The position numbers and the translations under genes were made by a program. 64,000 bases of DNA from CAVSWT01 sp963775245 (GTDB taxonomy: Bacteria; Bacteroidota; Ignavibacteria; Ignavibacteriales; Ignavibacteriaceae). Location of the stretch: contig CAVZID010000019.1 of assembly GCA_963775245.1 (NCBI GenBank), positions 372,001-436,000 on the forward strand, written 5' to 3'. The first letter of the stretch is position 1, and each line of letters starts with the position of its first letter. The notes beneath the pieces were generated by a model. It worked only from the letters and a program-made list of their open reading frames with translations. It had not been told where the DNA came from and searched no databases. Shown here piece after piece: positions 25,692-32,890 of the stretch.

Positions 25692-26924
25692 ATGGAACTC
25701 ACCGATGAAATGATCGAGCAGTTAAAAGCCGATCTAGCCAAAGCCAAAAATTACAATGATTTAATGGGTAAGGATGGAGCTATTAAAAAGCTAATGGCAA
25801 AATCCTTAGAACAGATGCTGGAAGCTGAGCTAACCGAACAACTCGGCTATGAAAAATATTCCCCAGCCGGAAAGAATAACGGCAATAGCAGAAATGGAAA
25901 AACCCGTAAGACTCTGAAGAACGATAATGGAGAAATCGAGATTACCGTTCCACGAGACCGTAATGGAGAATTTGATCCAATCATTGTCAAGAAGTATGAA
26001 AGAACCATAGGCCCTATTGAGGATAAGATAATCTCTATGTACGCAAAAGGAATGACTACCAGAGATATACAATCACATGTTCAAGAGATGTATGGCTTAG
26101 ATGTTTCAGCCACCTTGATTTCCAATATTACTGATAAGATAGTTCACATTGCAACAGAGTGGCAGAATCGTCCTCTTGAAGGGATTTATCCAATAGTTTT
26201 CTTTGATGCTATCCATTACAAAGTAAGAGACGAATCAACAAAGAAAGTGGCCTCAAAGGCTGCCTATACGTGTCTGGGAGTAGAACTTAGCGGCAGAAAA
26301 GATCTACTTGGCCTTTGGGTCGGCGAAGCTGAAGGAGCCAACTTCTGGTTGAGCGTTCTTACAGAGCTTAGGAATCGCGGAGTTCAAGATATTCTGATTG
26401 CTTGCATTGATGGATTGAGAGGCTTTCCCGAAGCTATACAAACTATTTTTCCTAAAACAGAAATCCAGCTTTGCGTGATACATCAAATCCGCAATACTCT
26501 AAAATATATTGCCTCTAAAGATCAGAAAGAATTTATGAAACAATTAAAAACTGTTTACACAGCACCAACAGAAGAAGCTGCTTTAGAGAATTTAAATTTA
26601 CTTGAAGATAACTGGTCTAAAAAATATTCATTGGCTCTAAAATCCTGGAGAGGTAACTGGAATAATCTGGCAACCTTTTTCAAGTACCCTGAAGAAATCA
26701 GAACTATAATTTACACAACCAATGCTGTTGAAGCGGTACACCGCCAGTTCAGAAAAGTAACCAAGGCAAGATCATTGTTCCCGAATGATGATGCACTCAA
26801 AAAAATGCTGTATCTTGCTTACAGAGATTTATCTAAAAAATGGACTATGCCGATTAGAAACTGGGCTATTGTTCTTTCCAATTTTTCTATTAACTTTGAG
26901 GAAAGACTGGAGCCTTTCCTCTAA
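25692..26924 (+). CDS. IS256-family (mutator-type) transposase
   Basis: 410 residues, the usual family length. DDE residues are visible: the first Asp in VFFDAIHYKVRDES, the second in IACIDGLRGFPEAI, and Glu in TTNAVEAVHRQFRKVTKARS. The N-terminal part carries EQLGYEKYSPAGKNNGNSRN, typical of the family. AAAAGGAG 10-13 bases before the ATG fixes the start. It has no frameshift and is probably active. It is the only plus-strand gene in the first 59 kb, as expected for an insertion into a co-directional locus. Confidence 0.97.
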   Translation: MELTDEMIEQLKADLAKAKNYNDLMGKDGAIKKLMAKSLEQMLEAELTEQLGYEKYSPAGKNNGNSRNGKTRKTLKNDNGEIEITVPRDRNGEFDPIIVKKYERTIGPIEDKIISMYAKGMTTRDIQSHVQEMYGLDVSATLISNITDKIVHIATEWQNRPLEGIYPIVFFDAIHYKVRDESTKKVASKAAYTCLGVELSGRKDLLGLWVGEAEGANFWLSVLTELRNRGVQDILIACIDGLRGFPEAIQTIFPKTEIQLCVIHQIRNTLKYIASKDQKEFMKQLKTVYTAPTEEAALENLNLLEDNWSKKYSLALKSWRGNWNNLATFFKYPEEIRTIIYTTNAVEAVHRQFRKVTKARSLFPNDDALKKMLYLAYRDLSKKWTMPIRNWAIVLSNFSINFEERLEPFL

Positions 26925-26979
26925 TGAATAATGCCATTTACACAAATTATTTTACAGTCTCCATTTTTAGGTGGAAAAA

Positions 26980-28371
26980 CTATTGAACACTTTTTGTAAC
27001 TTCAATGCCAAGCTGTTCCATTCTGTATCTTAATTTTGATCTTGAAAGCCCAAGTATTTTTGCAGCTTTTACCTGGTTGCCGTTAGTAATCTTTAAAGTT
27101 TTTTGAATTAAAGATCGAAGCACAATGTCAATTTTGATTCCATTTGATGGAATCTTTAAAACAAAGTCATCATCTTTATGATTGTTCAATTTCATAGTCT
27201 CTGTAAGAAAGTTTAAATGATGTTCTTTTAATTCACTTCCATCCATTAACAAAGAAGCACGTTCAATTACATTTTTTAGCTCGCGGATATTTCCTTTCCA
27301 CACATAAGTTTCCAATACTTCCAGTGCTTTAGAATCAATGTTTCTGATATCCTTTCCAAACTTACGTGAGAACTCATTTAAAAAAGTGTAAGCAAGAATC
27401 GGTATGTCCTCTTTTCTTTCTCTTAATGGAGGAACCTGAACTTTTGCAACATTAAGCCTGTAAAATAGATCTTCTCTAAAACTTCCTTTTCTAACTTCTT
27501 CTTCCAAATTTTTATTTGTTGCAGCAACTACACGTACATTTACAGTAACTTCTTTTTCACCGCCGACTCTATAAAATTTTCTTTCTTGAAGTACTCTTAA
27601 AAGCTTTACTTGTAAATCAAGGGTTAGCTCACCAATTTCATCCAAAAGAATTGTCCCGCCATTTGCCAGTTCAAACTTTCCAAGCTTGGTTTTTTGAGCA
27701 GCGCCTGTGAATGCGCCTTTCTCATAACCAAACAATTCGCTTTCAGCTAATTCTTTGGGAATAGCAGAGCAATTTATTTGTACAAAATTTCCATTCTTCT
27801 GAGGGCTATGCTGATGAATATATTTGGCAAATCCTTCTTTCCCCGTTCCACTTTCACCTTCGATTAATATTGTGGTGTCGGGACTGGCAGCTAACTTTTC
27901 AACGGCATTTACAAGCTTTTGAATTTTTTTACTTCTTCCGAAAAATTCCTTAGTTATTTCATCATCTTTTAAAAGTGTATTGAGCTTTTCAACTTCAAAC
28001 TTTAATGAAAGATTTTTTGTTGCGCGCTCAAGTACAAGCTTTAGCTGATCGAGTTCAAGCGGTTTTAACAAGAAATCATAGGCTCCAGATTTTATTGCAG
28101 AAACGGCAATGTTTACATCAGAGTAGCCTGTTATCATGATTACAGGAATATCTATATATTTTGTTTTTATTTCTTTTAATATCTCCAGTCCATTATATTC
28201 GTTCAAATAAATATCCAGCAATACAATATCCGGCTGGAAACTCTCAACCGAATCCAAAGCTGTACCGCCGTCCATGCATATTTCAACAGCATAGTCAAGT
28301 TTTATCAATACTTTTTTAAGTGAAAGACAAATTAAATCGTCATCATCAATAATTAAAATTTTAAATTTCAC
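26980..28371 (-). CDS. NtrC-family sigma-54 response regulator (FlrC/FleR-like)
   Basis: 463 residues. The receiver domain has DDDD at about 9-12 and phosphoacceptor D53 in IVLLDIYLNEYNG. The AAA+ domain has Walker A GESGTGKEG, the sigma-54 contact loop GAFTGA and Walker B GGTILLDEIGEL. The C-terminal Fis-type helix-turn-helix is NGNQVKAAKILGLSRSKLRY. It activates sigma-54 promoters. Next to a kinase, flgM and fliD, it most likely controls mid-level flagellar genes. The IS lies just after its stop. Confidence 0.93.
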   Translation of the reverse strand: MKFKILIIDDDDLICLSLKKVLIKLDYAVEICMDGGTALDSVESFQPDIVLLDIYLNEYNGLEILKEIKTKYIDIPVIMITGYSDVNIAVSAIKSGAYDFLLKPLELDQLKLVLERATKNLSLKFEVEKLNTLLKDDEITKEFFGRSKKIQKLVNAVEKLAASPDTTILIEGESGTGKEGFAKYIHQHSPQKNGNFVQINCSAIPKELAESELFGYEKGAFTGAAQKTKLGKFELANGGTILLDEIGELTLDLQVKLLRVLQERKFYRVGGEKEVTVNVRVVAATNKNLEEEVRKGSFREDLFYRLNVAKVQVPPLRERKEDIPILAYTFLNEFSRKFGKDIRNIDSKALEVLETYVWKGNIRELKNVIERASLLMDGSELKEHHLNFLTETMKLNNHKDDDFVLKIPSNGIKIDIVLRSLIQKTLKITNGNQVKAAKILGLSRSKLRYRMEQLGIEVTKSVQ

Positions 28372-28385
28372 TTTGTCCCGTTCCG

Positions 28386-29051
28386 TTATTGTTTATTGAA
28401 TGAAAAATTTATTTTACAATTTCCTTTTACTTCGCCTTCAAATGAAATTGTGACACCGTCATCTTTTAATCTATTCCTAACTTCTTCGACATTCTTTAAA
28501 AATATATTAACATTATCGATAATTAAATTCTGCTCCTTCAGGTTATCTTTCTGCTTTTTTTCTATTTCCAATTCTACTTGATGCTCATCGTTTGTTAATA
28601 CATTTAATACTATTTTTTGATTAGAAACTCCAGTTTCCAATAAAGAATTAATAATTCCTATCACAGCTATAATAATTTTAGTTTTATTAATTTTTAAGGT
28701 TGGAGTGTTCGAACCGGAGACATCTTCTAAAGAAACATTATTTTTTCTAGCTTTACCTTTAAGTAAATCTAGAGCAATTGCAGTTATTAAATTTAAAGCA
28801 CAAACTTCTCTGGAATTATCATGATTAGTAATAAGCAGTGAAAAATTGTCAAGTTTCTTCTCCAGCCTATTTATGGCTTCCGAACAGTCTTTTAATGATG
28901 AAGCAAGCTCAGCAGGGATTGAATCTTCTTTTAAACTTAAGAAGTAATAATTAAGCTTTAAGACAGAAAGAGAATTACGAATATCATGAATTAAATTTGG
29001 AGTGAGATTTCCGATTAATAGAAATTTTTCTTTATCGTAATCAGAAGACAT
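28386..29051 (-). CDS. Reduced histidine kinase/phosphotransferase partner
   Basis: 221 residues, with no membrane segment or PAS. An H-box-like motif with H22 (NLTPNLIHDIRNSLSVL) begins a dimerisation hairpin. The C-terminal part has only a vague N-box-like stretch (VIGIINSLLETG) and no clear G1 DxGxG or G2 loop. The ATPase domain therefore looks degenerate. It could be an FlrB-like kinase with a divergent domain or a Spo0B/ChpT-like phosphotransferase feeding the adjacent NtrC-type regulator 14 bases downstream. The start codon lies in an inverted repeat. Confidence 0.7.
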   Translation of the reverse strand: MSSDYDKEKFLLIGNLTPNLIHDIRNSLSVLKLNYYFLSLKEDSIPAELASSLKDCSEAINRLEKKLDNFSLLITNHDNSREVCALNLITAIALDLLKGKARKNNVSLEDVSGSNTPTLKINKTKIIIAVIGIINSLLETGVSNQKIVLNVLTNDEHQVELEIEKKQKDNLKEQNLIIDNVNIFLKNVEEVRNRLKDDGVTISFEGEVKGNCKINFSFNKQ

Positions 29052-29098
29052 TGCGACTAAATTTTTAAAAAGTTAACAATTTTAATTATAGTCGCAAT
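29050..29098 (-). promoter_or_regulatory. Inverted repeat covering the kinase start codon
   Basis: ATTGCGACTA (29050-29059) and TAGTCGCAAT (29089-29098) are perfect 10-bp arms around a 29-base AT-rich loop with some further self-complementarity. The A and T of the kinase ATG (29049-29051) lie in the 3' arm of the minus-strand RNA. It could hide the start codon, be a regulator binding site or be a weak terminator for the flgM operon. No T-tract follows. Confidence 0.5.
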
Positions 29099-29166
29099 TT
29101 ATAATAATTATGTGATAAGTATCAACAAGATAGAACAGAAATAAAAAATATTCTAAGCGTTAATTT

Positions 29167-29427
29167 TTACTTTTTATTTATTTCATTTAATATTTTGTCA
29201 GCTACTTTATTTAAGACTTCATCAGAATCGTAATATTTCTGAGCTACTTTCTGCTTAATAACATCCAATTTTGAAGCTTCAACTTTTTCATTCATTACTT
29301 TAGCTTCATTAGATATTTCGAGCTTATCCTGCTGTTGATTTACAGGAACATCCTTAGATGTTTTTTCTTTGTGCTTTAATATTTCGTTTGAGAAATATTC
29401 GTTCCCCGATACTTTTTTGATATCCAT
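29167..29427 (-). CDS. flgM: FlgM, anti-sigma-28 factor
   Basis: 86 residues. The C-terminal two thirds match FlgM: DKLEISNEAKVMNEKVEASK, then LDVIKQKVAQKYYDSDEVLN, then KVADKILNE. This is the part that wraps FliA. The N-terminus is polar and unstructured, as needed for export. It holds sigma-28 inactive until the hook is finished and then leaves through the export gate. It is last in the fliS-fliD-chaperone-flgM group, consistent with several FliA-type promoters in the window. Confidence 0.9.
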   Translation of the reverse strand: MDIKKVSGNEYFSNEILKHKEKTSKDVPVNQQQDKLEISNEAKVMNEKVEASKLDVIKQKVAQKYYDSDEVLNKVADKILNEINKK

Positions 29428-29431
29428 AGCT

Positions 29432-29764
29432 TTACCTGCTGTATTTTACTAATTTCTTTTTATTATTTAGCTCGTTCAATTTTTTAGCGATATCTAAAAT
29501 TCTTTCTTGTTTTACTGCAATTATATTATCGAATTTTTCTTTTAATTGTTTAGTTTTTGGAAATATTTTTTTTTCAAGTTCGTTTAATTCATTTTTTGAG
29601 CATTTTCCAGAAAAATCATTTTTAATTTTTCCAGCTTCACTAATTAGATTAAAGGCTTTTGGAAATTCTTTATTGAAATTTTCTTCAGAAATAGTATCCA
29701 AAATATTTAAAGATTTATCAATATTTAATATAATATCACTAATTGCTTTTTGCAAAATTATCAT
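29432..29764 (-). CDS. FliT/FlgN-like export chaperone (probable)
   Basis: 110 residues, all helical and Lys/Glu/Asn/Leu-rich, with no membrane segment. It overlaps the fliD end by four bases and is followed four bases later by flgM. Small helical proteins at this position are usually the FliD chaperone FliT or the hook-junction chaperone FlgN. Sequence divergence prevents a firm choice. FliT is slightly favoured by coupling to fliD. Confidence 0.6.
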   Translation of the reverse strand: MIILQKAISDIILNIDKSLNILDTISEENFNKEFPKAFNLISEAGKIKNDFSGKCSKNELNELEKKIFPKTKQLKEKFDNIIAVKQERILDIAKKLNELNNKKKLVKYSR

Positions 29765-31530
29765 CCAAACAAGGAAGTTATAAAAGATTGAGTATTCAAT
29801 AAAGTAGCTAATTGAGCCTGCATCTGTTCATATTTATTACGCAAAACATCAGCACTACCGTTAAGTCTATTTTTTGCAGCCGTAACTCTATCATCGTAAT
29901 ATTTTACATTATTATCAAAAGATGTGATTGAAGATGAAACATAACCATCACTGCCTGTATAAGCATCAAGCTTATTATACAGAATATTTGCTATACCGTT
30001 GGTGGAGTTAAAAAGAGCTTCTACCTGGCTGGTATTTTCTTTAAGCTTTGTTGTTAATTCCGACTCATCAGAAATACTTAATCCTGTTTTGGGATTGAAT
30101 TCAATACCAATTTGATTGAGCAAAGTTAAATCACTTGAAGCAATTCCGCTAACCGGGTTAAGAACAGTGTCTTTCATTATATTCATAATTGAACTAGTAT
30201 TAGCATCTCCCATAAATAATCCGCGAGTACCAGAATCAACTGTGCTCTGATTTTTTATATTGGTGTATACATCATTGAACTTTTTTATAAAATCTTTAAT
30301 CTTAGATTTTATTGTGTCAACATCAGTACTGACATTTATGTTTACATCAGGATCATCTGTTTTTGATAAATTTTTTAAATTGAATGTAATACCGTCAACA
30401 AGATCCGATATGGAATTTGCATTTCTTTGGATATTAAGTCCGTTAAAGCTTAGTTTAGCATTTAATAAATTATTGTCGGAAGTAATATCAGAATATAAAA
30501 AACCTGCAGTATCAGGAGTTTGGGATTGATCAAATGCCGGCCTTGATGTTCCAATATTTAAGCCGATTGAGCTTAATGCCGAAGATCCTGAAACATCGGA
30601 TATTTCTTCTATTCTATAATCTAAACCGGTTTTTTTTGCTGTTAATGAAAGCTGCGATGTAGTTGTATCTGCTGAAAAAACCGAGGCATTAACTTGCCCG
30701 GAAGCTCCCATTTCTTTAGTTACACCGATGTTTAAATCACTAACTAAATCATTACCACTTACATTTGAAATTGAAATATATTTTGATGAGTCTGTAGCTG
30801 TTAACTTTAAACTTACGTCTCCGGTAGAAGAATCCACAACTTTCTCAGCTGTTACACCACTGACATTATCTGAAATCTGTCCAACAACTTCATCAATTAA
30901 ATCTTCATAAGTCCCGCCTCCATTAACTGTTATTTCAGTTGTTGTGCCGCCTAAATCAATTTGAAAAGTCGCAGTTCCGCCAGTATATGCTGCGCTGGTT
31001 TGATATGAGTTCGATGTAACTTCAGCTTTATCTGCATTAATTGCATCCCGGATTTTTTGCATTACAGTTTGGTTAGTTTCACCGGATGAAAAATCTACAT
31101 TAACTGTGCTGTAGTATTGTCCTCCTTCACCGTCTCCAGTTTTTATAACAAAGCTATGTGTCCCGGTAATTGCATTACTGCCGCTGGAAGTATGATCTGA
31201 AGAAATAAGCGTATCACTTTTGGCTAGCTGGTTCACACGAAGACTGTATGTACCGTCTACAGCGGTTGAATCAGCAGTAGCGCTTATAAAATTACTATCC
31301 GTAGAGGCTGCAAGCTTTGAAGCAAATTCGGATGAAGTTCCGGTAAGCTTGAAATCAGATAAAAATGATTTTAAGGTATCAAGTTTTGAAGATAGTGTTC
31401 CATAAGCGGTTGAAAGATTTGAGTATTTTGTTTTTCTATCTAATAATGGTGTAATAGACTTTGTAGTCTCAGTCTGCATGTAACTGTTAACTAATGAAGT
31501 AATATATGAAGTTGTTAAAATGTCTGACAT
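29761..31530 (-). CDS. fliD: FliD, filament cap protein
   Basis: 589 residues. The FliD N-terminal domain (SDILTTSYITSLVNSYMQTE) and the C-terminal FliD domain (LSFNGLNIQRNANSISDLVD, then GITFNLKNLSK) are both clear. The C-terminal coiled coil contains KYEQMQAQLATLLNTQSFITSLFG. It caps the growing filament and folds flagellin. The middle is Ser/Thr/Asp-rich, a possible glycosylation target. It follows fliS by one base. Confidence 0.96.
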   Translation of the reverse strand: MSDILTTSYITSLVNSYMQTETTKSITPLLDRKTKYSNLSTAYGTLSSKLDTLKSFLSDFKLTGTSSEFASKLAASTDSNFISATADSTAVDGTYSLRVNQLAKSDTLISSDHTSSGSNAITGTHSFVIKTGDGEGGQYYSTVNVDFSSGETNQTVMQKIRDAINADKAEVTSNSYQTSAAYTGGTATFQIDLGGTTTEITVNGGGTYEDLIDEVVGQISDNVSGVTAEKVVDSSTGDVSLKLTATDSSKYISISNVSGNDLVSDLNIGVTKEMGASGQVNASVFSADTTTSQLSLTAKKTGLDYRIEEISDVSGSSALSSIGLNIGTSRPAFDQSQTPDTAGFLYSDITSDNNLLNAKLSFNGLNIQRNANSISDLVDGITFNLKNLSKTDDPDVNINVSTDVDTIKSKIKDFIKKFNDVYTNIKNQSTVDSGTRGLFMGDANTSSIMNIMKDTVLNPVSGIASSDLTLLNQIGIEFNPKTGLSISDESELTTKLKENTSQVEALFNSTNGIANILYNKLDAYTGSDGYVSSSITSFDNNVKYYDDRVTAAKNRLNGSADVLRNKYEQMQAQLATLLNTQSFITSLFG

Positions 31531-31531
31531 C

Positions 31532-31870
31532 TCAAATCTCTTTGAATGCTCGTATCCAGGTTTCTCTTAAATCAGTTAAAATATTTTGAACAATATTATA
31601 ATTTTTTTGACGCATTTGATCCTGGCAAAATTGATAAAGCCTTAACAATCCTATCGAAATCGGTTTTGCATTTTCGTCATCAAATCTTAAAGAGTTAATT
31701 AATTCTTGAATAGCTTTAGTAGTTTTTGCTAGATCATGCTTTTGACAATTGACAATAGCAAAATCATAAAGTTTAATTAGAAGCTGTTGAGGTGTAGCTT
31801 CCAAAATTTCTTTAACCAGGTAGCTGTTTGTTCGACTGTGTTTGTTATTGGCAAAAGCTGTATTGTACAT
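31532..31870 (-). CDS. fliS: FliS, flagellin export chaperone
   Basis: 112 residues. It has the FliS pattern SYLVKEILEATPQQLLIKLYDFAI, quoted here in part as the family's xxATPQxLLxxLYD motif, and the later RLYQFCQDQMRQKN and DLRETWIRAF segments. It binds the flagellin C-terminus and prevents premature assembly. It follows the fliC terminator closely and precedes fliD, so it may depend on read-through from the fliC promoter. Confidence 0.94.
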   Translation of the reverse strand: MYNTAFANNKHSRTNSYLVKEILEATPQQLLIKLYDFAIVNCQKHDLAKTTKAIQELINSLRFDDENAKPISIGLLRLYQFCQDQMRQKNYNIVQNILTDLRETWIRAFKEI

Positions 31871-31894
31871 CTTATTCCTACTTTACAATAATTG

Positions 31895-31930
31895 AAAAAA
31901 AATCCCCCCCCCGATCTTAATCAGGGGGGA
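31895..31930 (-). terminator. Intrinsic terminator after fliC
   Basis: On the minus strand TCCCCCC, a short loop and a run of nine G residues (31904-31912 with 31924-31929) form a very stable stem followed by eight T residues (31895-31902). It lies 18 bases past the fliC stop. It would give abundant monocistronic fliC mRNA, with limited read-through to fliS-fliD. Confidence 0.93.
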
Positions 31931-31947
31931 CCGCTCTAGAATTACTC

Positions 31948-32751
31948 TTATCTAAAGAGTGAAAGTAAATTTTGCGGATTAGTATTTGTTTGAGATAACA
32001 TAGCTGTTGCAATTTGCTGACCTATTTGGCCTTTAGTTGCATTTAATTGCTCCATTGCCATATCTGCATCAAACAACCGGCTAATACTTGCTGTTGCATT
32101 TGTAATAGCGTTTGTTAAATAATTGTCTTTCACGTCAAGTCTTTGACTGAAGTTACCAATCTTACCTAATGCATCTTGAACTGCTGTTTGAATTGTATCT
32201 ATGCTAATAGATACGATATTAGAAGCAGATGCACCACTATTTGAAATCGAAGCTAAACCAATTGTACTCAAATTACCAAAATTAATTGTTGTAGTTTCGG
32301 ATTCACCAGTTTTGAAGGCAAAAGCTCCACTGTTTGATGCGCCGCTCAATAAAGCAGTAGAATTAAATTTGGTATTTGTGAATATTGATGATATTTCATC
32401 ACCAAGTGCATTGATATCAGATGCTAATGCGCCAAGATTTTTTGTCGGGTCTGATGCATCAGAAACTTTACCTTTTATCTGGGTTAAAAGATCATTGATA
32501 TTGGAAAGAGCTGATTCAGCAGTAGACAAAATGTTTTTAGCAGAGCCGATATTACCTTGAGCAGCTTTCATTAAAGCAACTTTACCTTCAAGTTCTTTTC
32601 CTACTCTGTAACCAGAAGTATCATCAGCAACTGAATTGATTCTTTTTTGAGAAGCCAAACGAAGCTGTGCTTTACTGGTCTGCGCATTAACTGTTGCTAA
32701 TGCATTGTATGCTTTTAAAGCATCAAGATTGGTGTTTATTTGAAAAGACAT
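31948..32751 (-). CDS. fliC: FliC, flagellin
   Basis: 267 residues, a short flagellin. The N-terminal D0/D1 part has ASQKRINSVADDTSGYRVGK. The C-terminal part has MAMEQLNATKGQIGQQIATA and ends QTNTNPQNLLSLFR. The central segment (about 125-180) is Ser/Thr/Ala/Gly-rich and too short for full D2/D3 domains. Its many Ser/Thr residues are plausible O-glycosylation sites for the island just upstream. The promoter is sigma-28 and a hairpin lies in the leader. GGAGG before the ATG supports strong translation. Confidence 0.97.
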   Translation of the reverse strand: MSFQINTNLDALKAYNALATVNAQTSKAQLRLASQKRINSVADDTSGYRVGKELEGKVALMKAAQGNIGSAKNILSTAESALSNINDLLTQIKGKVSDASDPTKNLGALASDINALGDEISSIFTNTKFNSTALLSGASNSGAFAFKTGESETTTINFGNLSTIGLASISNSGASASNIVSISIDTIQTAVQDALGKIGNFSQRLDVKDNYLTNAITNATASISRLFDADMAMEQLNATKGQIGQQIATAMLSQTNTNPQNLLSLFR

Positions 32752-32783
32752 TACGTACCTCCATGTAGTTTGTTTTAATTTTA

Positions 32784-32801
32784 CTGAGTATCCTTACTCA
32801 G
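32784..32801 (-). promoter_or_regulatory. Hairpin in the fliC leader
   Basis: CTGAGTA (32784-32790) pairs perfectly with TACTCAG (32795-32801) around a 4-base loop. It is inside the transcribed leader, between the sigma-28 start near 32828 and the ATG at 32751. The loop reads AGGA in the mRNA, resembling a ribosome-binding or CsrA-type site (usually GGA in a loop). It could stabilise the mRNA or bind a regulator. Confidence 0.5.
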
Positions 32802-32834
32802 CGGTTTAATTATAAGATTTACATCTTGTTATCA

Positions 32835-32861
32835 TTATCGGCATTGATAATTAAAAGTTTA
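32835..32861 (-). promoter_or_regulatory. Sigma-28 promoter of fliC
   Basis: The minus strand reads TAAACTTT, 11 bases, then GCCGATAA. The -10 is a perfect FliA match and the -35 differs from TAAAGTTT at one position. It starts transcription near 32828, about 75 bases upstream of fliC. It is the best example of the motif shared with the MCP and cheW units. Confidence 0.92.
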
Positions 32862-32890
32862 GTTTTTATTAAAAGATATTTCCGGGCTTA

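Larger units (their letters stand above)
25532..26961 (+). mobile_element. Complete IS256-family insertion sequence
   Basis: 1430 bp. Imperfect terminal inverted repeats of about 28 bp occupy 25532-25559 and 26934-26961, and 16 of the inner 17 to 18 bases are near-identical (both contain TTTGTGTAAATGG). The element is flanked by a perfect 8-bp direct repeat, CATTTTTA (25524-25531 and 26962-26969). This is the target duplication expected for IS256. It carries one intact transposase gene. Insertion is 11 bases beyond the stop of the NtrC-type regulator, so no gene is broken. The intact duplication suggests a fairly recent insertion. Confidence 0.9.
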
